64,000 bases of DNA. Origin: Monocercomonoides exilis. Taxonomy: Eukaryota > Preaxostyla > Oxymonadida > Polymastigidae. Location: the NCBI GenBank assembly GCA_001643675.2, contig LSRY02000006.1:560501-624500 (forward strand), given 5' to 3'. Position 1 is the stretch's first letter. Each line of letters opens with the position of its first letter. The notes beneath the pieces were generated by a model. The model saw only the letters and a program-made list of their open reading frames with translations, was not told the DNA's origin and did no database searches. Shown here piece by piece: positions 46,676-59,400 of this stretch. Both the position numbers and the translations under genes were made by a program.

Positions 46676-47323
46676 TAAATCGAGTAATGTACGATACTGT
46701 AACCCAACGATTCTCTTTCTGTTGAACAAAAATGAACAATAATTCCATTGCTTTGCCACTTTAAAGGCAATGAAAATATTGAAGATAACTTTAAAATCAA
46801 ACAATTGCTTCTTTTTAAGAGGACCTTGTGCGCGTTGATCACATTATGCTAACTGATTGCATGTTATTTGGGAGAATGATCGTTATTTTCACAAAGAGCA
46901 CGATACTACAAGATTAGCTTTTTTGCATATTCTTAAGAGAAAAATCAAGATTCATTCTTGCTTTATTAATAACTGTGAAATATAGATTTGTAATTATTTA
47001 CTGGTTTTCTTTCTAAAAAAAATTTTTTTCAATACAAGTTACAATTAATTTTGGTGAGCATTTATCATTTCTCCATTTAAAAGAAAAAGAAAGAGGGTTT
47101 TGTTTTTATTTTTTGAAAAACAAATATTTTATAAGTTATATAGAAAATAAATTCATTAATGATTTGGATTTTGAAGGATAATAAAAAAACCCAATAAAAA
47201 TGATCAAAATAATGGGGGACTTTTCTTTCAAAAAGGTGTGTTTTTTTTATTAACTTTAGGAAAAATATCAAAACTTTTTTAAAATCAAACAAACTTTCTA
47301 ACAATTGCCGAAGGTCGACGAAT
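46676..47323. other. Intergenic region, nothing recognised
   Basis: About 650 bp of AT-rich DNA with T runs, lying upstream of the coiled-coil gene. No ORF with recognisable features. Confidence 0.5.
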
Positions 47324-50300
47324 ATGTTTTCAGAAGAAAATGATGAAATCGAGCAAGTTGATGTGGTTCACGAGAATTTCGAAGAATTAAAACGACAGTT
47401 TGAAGAAAAATCAAAACAATTAGATACCGCTTTATCAATTCAGAAAGAACTAGTCATAGCAAAAGAAAAATCGGAGAATGAGGCAAAAGTATGAAGAGAC
47501 TTCGAGCAATTTTGTTTGAAAAAATCATTTCTTTTTTTTTTCCACAAAGAAATTTAAAGAAGCGGCTGATAAAGCGCTAGAAGAAGTTCGCCAAATTCAT
47601 TTAAAGACTGATGATTCCCAAAAGCTTATATGTCTTTTAAGAGGTCAAATTGAGAAACAATCAAGTGAAATTCAAGAACTCGAACGTTCAGGAATTGAAG
47701 CAAAAGATCGATTTAATGACAATCAAGTTAAACTTCAAAAAATGGAAGCAGATAAAGAAGAAGCATTTGCGAAAGTTAACTCATTAGCTCAGCAGCTAAA
47801 GCAAGCAAACGAAAAACTTGAGGCAACTGAAAATCAAAAACAAGAATTAAAAAGAGAAAATGCGCATCTCATAGATGAAAAAGAAAATGACAAGAAAATT
47901 ATCAAAACATTACAAGATAAATGTGAGAGCTTTGAATTGACAATCGAAGATCTGAAAGAAAAGCATCAACTTTCTGAAGAAGTTCTTCGAGAACAAATAT
48001 CTCAGTTGATTGAAACGCAACGAGAAATTGAAGAAGAACGAACAGCCGAAAAGCGCAAGCATGAGAAAGAGCTGTCTGACATTAATTACGAATCGCGCGT
48101 GATTAATGAGAAGGTGGGTAGGAACGAGATTGAGAAAGCACTCGAAAGAGAGGGAAAATTGAGAATGGACTTGAGCAATGCAACGAGGAATGCTGCCAAA
48201 TTGAACGACACAATCGAGCAACTGCGCAGCGAGCGTGATGCTCTCGCCAAAGCCATCAAAGAAAAAGACGAATTGCTTCAAACACAAGCACAAGCACAGA
48301 TACAAGCCCAATCGCAATCGCAGGCTTCTTCCTCTGAGCTGACTGCAAACACCAAAATGAGAGAAAAAGCTACTGATGCGTCGAGAAGCAGCTCCACAGA
48401 AGCGCGTGTGCTGCTGGAGCGTCTGAGAGTAATGGAGACAGCGCAGAACAAGAAAGAGAAGGAGTGGCAGCAGCTGAAAGGAGAGCTGGAAGCCAAAATT
48501 GCAGAGGAAAAAGAAGAAAGACAGAAAAGCGAGAAGGAGAAGAGAAAAGCAAGTGAGGAGACAGAGCAACTTTCGCGGGAAAACGCGAGCCTTCAAGGGA
48601 AAGTACAGTCACTTGCATCAGAAGTGGAGAAGCTGAAGAAAGAGGAACTGCAGCACAGAGAAGAAGAAGCAGCACATCGACGAGGTGCGTCTGAGATCCA
48701 GCTGGAAGAGACAGGGCGGCTGAATCACGCAGTGGAGAGCTGGCGGCAGCAGGCGGCGGATGCGGAGCTGCGGCTGAAGGAAGCCGAAGCTGCGAAGAAT
48801 GCGCTTGAGACAGCGATGGCGCAGGCACAGAAAGAACAGGAGACATATCGAGCAGTGCTGCAGAAGGAGGCAGCAGCACAGAGAAACCTGGCAGAGCAGC
48901 TGAACGACGAGCTAAACGAGGCGACGCGGAGAGCGGAAGAGGCAGAAAGAGAGAGAGACGCGCTGGTTGCGCAGCAGCAGTCGGCAGATGAGGCAGCCAC
49001 CGACATGAAGAGAGACGCAGAAGCGCTGCGGGGCGAGCTGGGCGAAGTGGAGCGGCTGAAGAAAGAGCTGCATGCGCTGAACACGTCGCTGGAGTCGCAG
49101 CGGGCGAAAGACGCTGCCGCCGCTGCTGAGCTGAAGAACCAGCACCGCGAAATGGAGCAGGAGCTGCTGACGCTGCGGGACCAGCTCACGGCGATGGAGC
49201 AGCAGTCAGCCGAGGCGCTGGCAGAGAAAGAGGCGAAGCTGCTGGCGGTGCAGCAGGAGCTGGCGCTGATGCAGAGCAAATGTGATGCCGAGGAAGAAGA
49301 GAGCCACTCGAATGCGGATGCTGCGCTGGCGGCGCAGGCAGAGCTGCGGAGAGTGCGGATGGAGCTTGCAGCGCTGCGGGAGGAGCATCGGGTGCTGTCT
49401 GCTGATCATTCAACTGCACTGGCTGAGCTGGCAAACACACAGCGGTCAGTGAGCGTGCTGACAGAGGAAGTGGAATTGCACCAGAAGGAGCTGGAGGAGG
49501 TGAAGATGAACGCAGAGAAAGAACAGGCAGCGTTCAATGCAGAGAGCCGGCAGCTGAAGATGAAGGTGAACGACGCAGAGCTGCTGGCAGAGTCGCGGCA
49601 GCGGCGCTTGGAAGAGCTGGAGAAGCTGTTTGACCAGGCGAATGCGCGTACGAAGCGCCTGCTGAGTGAACAGACGATGCTGCGTGTGGTGACTGAGGAT
49701 CGGCTGCTCTCTTCTTCTGCTGCGGGAACAGGCTCTGCTTCTGCCTCTGCTGCTGCTTCTGCTTCTGCCTCTTTTGCAGCACAGCAGCGGCATCCGTCGG
49801 GTGCTGCCTCACCAATCTCCTCTCCTTTCCCATCATCTGCCTCATCCTCTTCTTTGTATGGCCGTCCACCGACTTCTTCATCATCATCATCTTCTTCTTC
49901 TTCTCTGATGAAATCTCCTTCAGTTTCTCTCTCCTCTTCTCCCTCTGCCTCGATGTTCCCTCCCATGCCTTCTCAGTCTGGGCAGAAGGAATCAACACCC
50001 AAGCGGCTCACGCAGCGCTCTGCGTCTTCTTCCATTCTCTTCTCCCACCCACACCAGGGAAACACCAACATTTCATCGCCTTCCACTCCTCTGCAGCCAC
50101 TTCCCCCGGGTGTCCTTCGCACAGCCTCGTCTGCTGTTCTTGCTTCTCCTGGCTCTGTCTCCCACATGTCGCACATGATCCACCCTGGAATGACCCCCCT
50201 TTCTCGTCTTGCCCCACCTTCCTCGCGCCATCTCCTCAGCTCTTCTGCTTTGACACCCCCACCACCTCCTCCTCTCTCTCGCACTGTGCCTTCCGCTGCT

Positions 50301-50840
50301 GACGGCGGGGTTGCTTCGCTTCATCTGCACACCTCTGCTTCTCCTGCGTTCTCAATGACATCTGCCTCTGCCTCGTCAGCAGGAGCGTCACCTGCGCAGA
50401 TTAGACTGGCAGAGCTGATGGGAAGAGGCGCCTCGGGTGTGTCTTCTGCCAATGCTGCGAATGCTTCGGGGAGTGTTCCATCCAATTTGCTGACGGGTGG
50501 ATCAGATGTATCAGCCTCGCTTTCTGTGAGGCTTAGACGCGCGATGGGAACAGTTGCGCAGACAGATGCAATGAAATCGACTTTTCCTGGGAATATTTTC
50601 CAGGCTGAGTCTCAAAATACTCAAGTCACTGACATTCCAATTGAGGAGATGCCGATGGAATCTGAGACTCCTCAGTCTAATTATTCAGAAGCTGAGTCTC
50701 AACACGACGAAGAAGAAGATATTGCTGCCGTGCCATTCTTAGATTTGATCAAACCTGATAATCCTTTGCTAACAGGAGATATTAAGAGTGATCTTGCTAA
50801 ACTGAAAAAAGAAATGGGAAAATTGAAACAAGACATATGA
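47324..50840 (+). CDS. Long coiled-coil protein with Ser/Pro-rich tail
   Basis: Two exons (47324-47488 and 47550-50840, phase-0 intron beginning GTATGA) give 1,151 residues. The ATG at 47324 opens a frame (MFSEENDEIEQVDVV) that continues through the splice. Residues about 15-670 are almost unbroken heptad repeats rich in Glu, Lys, Gln, Leu and Ala, as in myosin-tail, golgin or centrosomal proteins. The next 330 residues are Ser/Pro-rich with poly-Ala/Ser stretches and low complexity. The last part returns to acidic and helical sequence (LAKLKKEMGKLKQDI). No motor, ATPase or GRIP domain is visible. A scaffolding or tethering role is likely but the family cannot be named. G+C rises clearly in the central coiled-coil region. 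Confidence 0.85.
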
Positions 50841-50951
50841 AAGCATTGTAATTCCGTTTTATTTACTTCTATATTTTGTTGTTATATTGTATTAACCTAT
50901 CAAATAGATTCATGTCATTTCTCAATCAGAAATAATTTTTTTTCAAAGGCA

Positions 50952-53900
50952 ATGGTACGTTGCTTAAATAAAATTGTTATTGATAAATGAATAACTGTTC
51001 GTTATAAATATTTGTATGTGTTTGTAGAGCAAGCAGGCAAATGGACAAAAGACAGTATTTCATCAGGTTTTAAATGAATTTTATTGTTTTCATTATTCTT
51101 CAACACTGGCAATCATTTATCTTTGCGTACATCTCTGGTGCAATAACCTTCTAATTGTGTTCATGTTTTAAGGCACTTGAAGCTATTGTCTCATTAGGAA
51201 AAAAGGAAACAGTGAAACTGACAACATTAACAAATCACAAGCGATGGACTGGCGTTTTGTTTCAGTTACCATTTGATGTTGTAGAATTTTTTATCCCTCA
51301 ACTTTGGTTTGATTATTTATTTATTTTTATCAAAAAATATGAAGTTTTTCTCAAAGCAAAATATCACTGATGTTTGCCTCGCCATATGTGGACTATATAA
51401 TCCTCTTTCTTGCATCAAGATCTTTGAAAACAGCTGTCATAATTATCCTAACATTAAGAAGTTTAGGAAGCTTTGACAAAGTATGCTAACAATTACAAAT
51501 ATTAAGTAATTGAAATATCTTTATGGATTTTTATTTTGAAGATAAAAGTTAATTCTCCAACAACACCTTCACAATCAAATTCAAAATCTGATGCAAAATC
51601 TTCACAAAGTTTTGATGGAGATGTAGATGCCGTGAAGATTCAAGACCTTCAAAATCAAGATGAAACTGCGCAAAAACAAGGGCAGTTTCAAAAAAGTTTA
51701 CTCAACAGAAGAATACATTTAATTGATTGCATTGAAACAGCAGCATTAAACGGGCCATCTTTTAAAATGGAATCTGCACTTAAATCATTGACTATGTTTT
51801 ATTCAGCACCGACAACAGCACGAAACTCAATTGCAACATTATCTGATCTTACGCCTTCTCCCTCAAAAGCAGAAGACACTTCTCCTCTGCTGGTAGAAAA
51901 CTCGTCTTCACCTTCTCTTTTATCTTCTGTTTCGTTTCTACCCAAATCACAGCTTCTTCCTCCACTTCCTTCTGATTCTCTTCTTCACTCGCTTCACCCG
52001 CCCAATTCACTTCGATCACAAAGTCGAACAACACACGTTGTCTCTTCTTTTGCAGCTCTTCCGCGTTCTTCTTCTCTTCCTCTCGCACACATCACTCAGC
52101 TCTCCCCGGATCTGCTGTCGCCATCTGGAGTTGTTTCTTTCTTTGAAGATCTTGCAAAGTCGAACAACTCCACTGCTTATTCAAAATCCTCGTTCACTTC
52201 ATCCACAGCCCTCACAACACAACCAAGCAATTCGCCTTCACTTCCATCTTTTGGAGACATGAGCATGTGCTCTGACTTCTCCACATCTCTTCCGACTCTC
52301 TCTTCTCTGCTAGCCACATCTCAGTCCATTTCACGCGATGAAATAATCACAGCAGGCAACTTGCTGTCGCAGCGCTCGCGTCTCTTCAACGGGACGCTGA
52401 CTGCGCTCGACGAGCTGATGGCATCAAACACAGCTGTGCGGGACACGATGCACGACTGCCGCCCGCACCGGCTGCGGCAAGAAATCGCTCGAGTGAACAA
52501 GAAGCTGGACGAAGACGGAGGACACGCCGCATTCTTTTCGGTGCTGCTGCCGCTCACACACAACAGCAGGGTTAGACACAGAGTGGTGAGGTTTGCACCT
52601 GAGGAATGCAAGCTGATGCACTCGCGCGAGAAGACGCCGTTTCTGCTGTACTACGAATGGGCAAAGGAGGAAGACACGGAGCTGGTGCAGGCTATCAAAG
52701 AAAGGCTGAGAAAAACAGAAAACGAGAGAGAAGCGAAAAGGGCGGAAAAAAGAATGAAGTGGAATCCAAAAAAGCTGTTTTCGCTGTCTGGATTTTCGTT
52801 GTCTTCTTCAAATAAATCGACTGAGCCTCCGTCTCCTTCTCCTTCGCCTTCGCCTTCACCTTCACCTTCTTCTACACCATCACCTTCTCCATCTCCATCG
52901 TCAGCAAGTGCTTCCTCTTCTGACACTTCTGTTTCAAACACAGCTTCTCCTTCTTCATCTTCCACTCCTCAGAGGGCTGTTTCATGTTCTCCGTATTTCT
53001 CCTCCTTCACATTCAAACCGAGAGAGCCTATTGCAAAAATAATGTCAGAAAACCAAGTGAATGAAACTGAAAATAAGGAAGATACAGAAAGCGTCAAAGA
53101 GGCTGAGACAGCAATGAACGATTCTTCAACGTCAGTTGCTCAGGACCCAAATGAAAAAAAAGAAGAAAAAACAGAAGATGGAGATGAGAAAAACAAAGAT
53201 TTGAGTGAAAAGGAAAAAAATGCACCAGAAGAGATTGAAAGAAAAAGTGAAGCAGTTGCTGAGCCAGTGAATATCCCCATCAATTCGATTGACGACAAGC
53301 CAAGCGAACCAATTAAACACGAGGATAAGCCATTCATTCCACCAAACAGACTTCATCCACCTGTCTCAATTGTTCATCATTCTGCCTCTCCTTCTTCGTC
53401 GTCGTCGCAATCAAACGCGATATCTTCTCCTCAGTCTATTTCCCATTCATCTTCATCCTTTCTATCTCCTTCTCCTTCTCCTTCTCCCTCCTCTTCCCCT
53501 TCGCCTTCATTTTCACCTTCACATTCCCCAGATCTTTCGTCTCCTTCTACGTCTCAGTCTCCATCATTCTCTCCCACATCATCCTTCTCCTCTTACCATC
53601 CTCCCTCTTCTCCCTTTTCGCTTCCCTTGCCTTCTCCCCGCGAGCACCGCCGAGTGCGTGTCAACCCCATCAATCTGACCCCTCTCCGCAGCGAGTCCCC
53701 TCCGCCTTCGCCGACAAGCGCCTCATCTCCGCGGGGCATCCTCTTTGCGAACTGGGAGTCGACGGACTCGTTCGAGTTCTACGCGCAGAAGAAGAAGAAG
53801 CTGCGGGAGAAGTCAGCGTTCGGAGAGGTGCCGTCGCTGTCGGTGGGGTCGATGATTGTGAAGAAGTTCGACGACATGCGGCAGGACCAGCTGGTCGTGC

Positions 53901-54655
53901 AGCTGCTGGAGGCGATGCAGCAGGCGTGTGTGAGTGGCGGGGCGCCGGTGTGGATGCGGCCGTTCGGCGTGCTCGTCACGAGCGAAGACTCGGCGCTGGT
54001 GGAGACGGTGAACGATGCTGTCTCGCTGCACATCCTGAAGTCGAAGTACCCCGGGTTTGTGTCGCTGAAGAAGTACCTCCTCGATGTGTATGGCCCACTG
54101 CACTCGCGAGCACACAACGAGGCGCTGTTCAACTTCGCGACGTCGCTGGCAGGCTACTCCATTGCGTGCTATCTGCTGCAGATCAAAGACAGGCACAACG
54201 CGAACATCCTCATCGACAGCGATGCGCATCTGGTGCACGTCGACTTCGCATTCATTTTGGGCCGCACACCCGGCGGCATTGGATGGGAGAGTGCGCCGTT
54301 TAAGTTCACAGAAGAGTTCATCGAAGTGCTCGGTGGGACAGACGGCGAGTACTTTGCGCTGTTTGTGTCGCTTCTGACAGACGCCTTTATTGCCATTCGG
54401 AAGTGGGCACCGCTTTTGGTCGGGCTGCTGCGCGTGATGGCGGTGGAGTCGAGTCTGCCTTGCTTCGACCTCACGAGAAACGGCGGGATTGAGCCAGAAG
54501 TTGTCATCGAAGCATTCAAAGGAAGGTTTATGCTGCATTTGACAGATGTCGAGGCAAAGTACTTTGTCTCATCGCTGCTGAAACAAGCAATGACTGCCTC
54601 GTCGACTGCGCAATATGACACTTTCCAGAGATTTTCTAATGGAATCAGCCCGTAA
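50952..54655 (+). CDS. PI4KB: Type III phosphatidylinositol 4-kinase, PI4KB-like
   Basis: Five exons are proposed: 50952-50954 (the ATG alone), 51028-51066, 51173-51306, 51357-51480 and 51542-54655, giving 1,137 residues. Early exons encode a helical region like the PI4KB LKU domain (VLFQLPFDVVEFFIPQL). A second conserved block lies in the middle (VRHRVVRFAPEECKLMHSRE, then PFLLYYEW). The catalytic domain fills the last 300 residues: MIVKKFDDMRQDQLVVQLL with the ATP-binding Lys, catalytic loop KDRHNANILID, then HVDFAFILG. The C-terminus ends YDTFQRFSNGI, as in PI4KB. The enzyme makes PI4P, mainly at the Golgi. Two long Ser/Pro linkers are insertions. DFA replaces the usual DFG. The start exon is inferred from frame continuity only. 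Confidence 0.93.
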
Positions 54656-55247
54656 CTTATAAGTTTTCATGAACATGTCATTAATAATATTACTATTAGA
54701 TCATTTTGTGTATATGAAATGTTATCCAATGGTTTGCCTCTGCTCAACACATCTCATGCACTTCAAAGAATTTTTTATTAAGGCAATCACACCTCATTGT
54801 TTTTGAGTACTTATCAATTTTCGTTAATTGAATTTTTAATGGAATCTGTTTCATTTCCTTTCTGCTCCTCAAAAATGGAATCTCTTTTATTTTATTTAAA
54901 TGGAAACAAAAGGAAGTAATGCTGATATTTTTTGTATTTCTTGAATGAATGTTTCTACAAACTTGGTTGAAAGGTTTGAAGCAGTAGAAGAACGATGTTC
55001 AAAAATTTGGAGAAAAAGTCAGGAGCGCCAAATATGTTTCAAATGTTGAGTATGCATTTATTATCAACCACAATAAATATGAAGAAAAAACTATCATCAA
55101 AAAGTTTAAATTTGCAAAAACAAAATGAAAAAAAAAATTATGAAGAAATGATTAAAACTACAAAAATTTTTCAAAAGACGTTGACTGAATGATTTATCGA
55201 ATAACTTTTTTCTGCTTCGTACAAAAGCAATAAAAATTATTGAGTAT
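54656..55247. other. Intergenic region between convergent genes
   Basis: About 590 bp hold the 3' ends of the PI4K gene and of the membrane-protein gene. A 65-residue Lys-rich ORF on the plus strand (54995-55192) has no recognisable features and is probably not a gene. Confidence 0.5.
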
Positions 55248-56302
55248 TTACTCAACCTTAAGCATTGGAGCTGGTGCAGAAGGAGCAATTACTGAATTTG
55301 AAGAAGCCGTTTGAGGTTGTGAAGATGCCTCTTCATCAACTTTTGCCGGCTTTTTCTCATCAATATCTTCAATCTTAGTAATTACTCCAACAACGAACAA
55401 AACAGCGAATGTAATGATAATTCCTTTCAATCCCATAAGAGACAATGCTAAGTACAATTGAAATCCATATACCAGAATCTTTGCAACGTTACCAACAACA
55501 TTGCCAAACTGAGCTCCCTTTTTATTTGTGACCGCAGCAACAAGTAATTGGATCAACGAATTTACAAGGTTTCCAACTCCATCAAAGACTGTGTTTATCA
55601 TAAGGATAAGCACAGACAAAACTGAGATGAAAATAGTTTTCACCTTCACGACTGATTCTTTCCGCATGAAATCTGCATGTTTCGTATACAGAATGTTGGA
55701 TAACCAGGTTCCAGCAGCTCCACAAACAGTGTTGTATATCTTTGAAGATATTCCAGCAGCCTGTGCAGCAAGTTGCATTCCATAGGCTCCAGATGTTGTT
55801 CCAGCCTTAACCTTAAAACTAACTTTCTCTTCTGCCTCTGTTGAAGATGAAGAAAGTTTTGATGTTTGTCTGTTATATTGTTATTATAATATTAAAATGA
55901 TAAACAGTTAAAATAAAAGTTCAAACGAGTCAATCTTTCCTTTCAAAGATTCTACGGTCTTTGTTACCAATTGTGAAGCGTTATTTCCAAGATCCATAAT
56001 TGCAGAAGCGTGCTTATCCTTCATTGCATTTTCTTTTGCTTTTTCATTCACTTCTGCCGTAGAAAGAACCTTGCCGGAAATAGAAATTTCATATAAATCA
56101 AAGAAGATTTTAAATAAATTTCAATTACCTTTGCAACCATGAGCATGGCCCCAGCATAATCATGTTCAACTTCTTCGAGAACAGGTTCTGGAACGGACTC
56201 ATTTTGTTCCATTTCTGTAGCATCTGCTCCAAGCGGTTCGTCTTCAATGTTATTAAATTCATCATCGTTAACGGGGAGATCGGTAGATATTTGTTCACTC
56301 AT
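55248..56302 (-). CDS. Hypothetical membrane protein, 312 residues
   Basis: Three exons (56302-56129, 56069-55927, 55869-55248), with the frame preserved at both introns. The N-terminal 45 residues are acidic. A helical section follows (about 50-130) with amphipathic Val/Thr/Lys patterns such as LVTKTVESLKGKIDSQ, which recalls lipid-surface helices. Two long hydrophobic segments lie at about 185-225 and 240-275 (FISVLSVLILMINTVF and IIITFAVLFVVGVITKIED). They are long enough to span twice or to form hairpins, as in reticulon-like ER-shaping proteins. The C-terminus is Ser/Pro/Glu-rich. No family is recognised with certainty; an ER or lipid-droplet location is speculation. Divergent from the next gene by 139 bp. 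Confidence 0.72.
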
Positions 56303-56441
56303 CGGAGAATTAAAATTTGATTGTGAAAGTTATCAAGAATTGATCATAACCTAAACAAAAATTAAATATTTATTAAAAATTAATATTTAAAATTGAAAAA
56401 AGTTGCACGGTTAAAAATTGCTTAACGTTGTTGTAAACATT

Positions 56442-59400
56442 ATGCACATGGAGCTTCCACCATTACAAGATGGGCAGCGACTTCTTGCAGACTTTTTTAC
56501 GCCTAAAAGTCGAATATTAACTGATTTCCATCCATCACTTTTCAATACTCCACCAAAAATTAGTCCCTTGCGGTCTTATACTTCACCACATAAAAGGATA
56601 CAAAAGTTACGAGATGAGGCAAAGGAATTATCTCTTCTAGATGAATCTTTTAAAGTTCAACAAATTCTAAAGGATGCCGATGAAGATGATGAAACAGACG
56701 TTTCTAATGAACTTCAAGAAGAACGAAAAAAGGAGCTTCATCATGATAATTTTCTAGCAAACGAAGGAAGAAAAGATTCTTATTTAGAAGATGATGATTG
56801 TTATCTTTCTCAAAGTCATTGTTTGAAAGAAAAGGAATTCAAAGCTCAACAATCTGATGAAGACATGAATGAAAATGATCAAAAAAGTTGGCCAGTTCAG
56901 CAAATAACCGATAATTACACTCAAACAGAAATTATTGAAAACAATAAGATGAAACAAGAATTACTGAACGAAACAACACAAACGGAAGAACTTCAAGACT
57001 TAACAATAGGCGCAATGTTGCAAACAATAGACATTGAAGAAGAAGAAGATAAGCCATCTGCTCAAAATCGTCGTCAAAGTTTTGTTGAAAATAAAAAAGA
57101 AAATCAAAAAAATATTTCTAATAATGCAATTGAAGAAACAACAAGCCAAAAGGATGATGAATTCAAAAAAGAGAAAGACAAAGACAAAAGGCGAACAGAT
57201 TTTAATCACAATGGTAAAGAAGAAAAACGAGGATTTAGACCTTCGGATTCCTTTGTTTCAACTGTGCATACCGCTTCATCTCCATTACGCTTTCCAGATA
57301 GAAAACAAATACAAGAAACCGAAGAGCCAAAAGAACTGCCAACTTCACTTGAAGAACTGGGAAAAGAGAAAGATGATGAAGATGCACCGCGAACAACAGC
57401 AAGGATGCCATCTGCTCGGAGATCCTATTCGATCCAGTCTCCTTCATTAACACCAAAAAAGAAGTCATTCTTTGACTCCTCTCTTTCCAGGTCAAACTCA
57501 TTCACTTCATTCTCAAATTCGCTTCTCGAGTCATTTCAGCACATGTCCATGCCATCCTCTGGTTCTTCGGTTCTTCCGCCAAGGTTCCCTTTTTCATCGT
57601 CTTTTGCCAATGGTGAGTGTTCTTCGTCTTACCCTCCGCCTTCTTCTGCACTGCTTCAGCCGGGCGACGACCTGACAGACGAGTTGAATCGTTGGGTACT
57701 TTTCCTGCAGCATGCACCAACGCAGTGGCAGACGATGACGCTGTCTGCTTTCACAGCGGCATGGGCGGCTGAAGTGAAGAAGATGGAAGAAGGGATGAAG
57801 AAGGAAGAAGAAAGGAGAGAAGAGAAGAGGGTTCAGAGAGAAAAAGTGATTGGAGATATTAAAGTGGAGGATGACAAGAAGAAGAGCGAAGAGCAGAAGC
57901 TTCAGGAAGGCAAAGAAAAAGAGAATGAGACGCAGCCATTCCCTCAAACTGAACAAAACATTCACATTGAATCAGCTATTGTGCAACATTCTAATCCATT
58001 TAAGGAAAATTCATCGAATGCGAATGAATCATCCCAGCCACCTTCTTCGGCATTATCCGAAACATCCACAATTACTGCTTCTCCATTTTCCTCGTTCACT
58101 TCTTTTGCTTCTCCGCAGGCACAGAAACCTCCAATTCCAGCGAAATCAATGGAAATTGACAAAGAGCAGACTCAATATCCAGACGAGCTGCCAATTTCAA
58201 AGGATGCTCAAAGTACAAATGCACATCCAATTCAAGTGAGTGATTGTGCTCCAAAAACTTTGAATGAAGAAGTTGTTGAGCAATCTCCAGGTTCAACCTC
58301 ATTTAGTGCTAAGCCAATTATTGGTGATGCTGAACAGAGGCAATTTAATAATGTCAGTTTCAATCAGCAGACATCTTTTCCAAATGAGGCAACTGTTGCG
58401 CCAAAAAATCAAATTTCTTCAGTTGGTAAAGAAGAAGAGGAAGAGGAGGAGGAAGAAGAAGAATGGGAAGAAGGCGATGAGGAAGAGGAGGAAGAGGAAG
58501 AGGAACAACCTGCAAAAGAAAACCTTCCCAACCCCTTTCAGCTTCCGCAGCTTCCTCTGTCTCCATTTCTGCAAGCTCCAAGAAAGCTGTCATCAACAAC
58601 AATTGATCCTCTCTCGCAGTTTCTGAACTTGCCCAATTCAGTGACTGCAGGGCAGACGCAGAATTCAAACGACTCCATTCCAGCTGCATCGGACATGCAA
58701 CCAAAATCACCACGACCGCGTTCACCTTCTTCTGCTTCTGCTTCTGCTTCTTCCTCTTCTTCTTCCTCCTCCTCTCCGTCAACATTTGCTTCTGCTCCTG
58801 CACCTACACCAACACTCGCTGTTACATCTGCTTTATTCCCTGCATCCACTCTTACTTCAGCCCACAATGCACCAAATGTTCCAGAGGAAAATAGCACTTC
58901 TTCGTTTACCCAACACAGATCTCCCTCATTAACGCTTTCTGTTCCGCCAATAGAAATTCCGCCTCCAAAATTCGAGCAGCCAATCTCAACAGAAGCAGTG
59001 CCCGCTCGCAAAGAGCCACAGAATCCTCAGCTTATCAAAGCCACAACATCGCCTGTTCCGTCGCTCAATTTCAGCAACCTTTCAGAAAGGGCTGTTGCAA
59101 GCGCATTAACACCTTCAAACGCTGCTGCCTCATTTTCATCTTCCACACGGCCAACGAATAATCAGAATGACTACAAAGATCAACAGAACAAAGTTCCAGA
59201 ATTGCTTTTGGACAGCAAATACCACAAAAAAATAAGCGTCAAAGCACAAATTGAGGAAGAAAAGAAAAGAAGAGAAAGAGAAGAAGCCAAAAAGGCAAGG
59301 GAACTCCAAAGGAAGAATTCGAGCGGAAGCAAAGAATACGACAGTGTTGATGACAACTATGAAGATAGCAGCTTGAATCGAACGAGAGATGACGATTCTA

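Noticed and set aside
54995-55192. 65-codon plus-strand Lys-rich ORF
   Set aside because: Lies in a 3' spacer between convergent genes and shows no conserved pattern.
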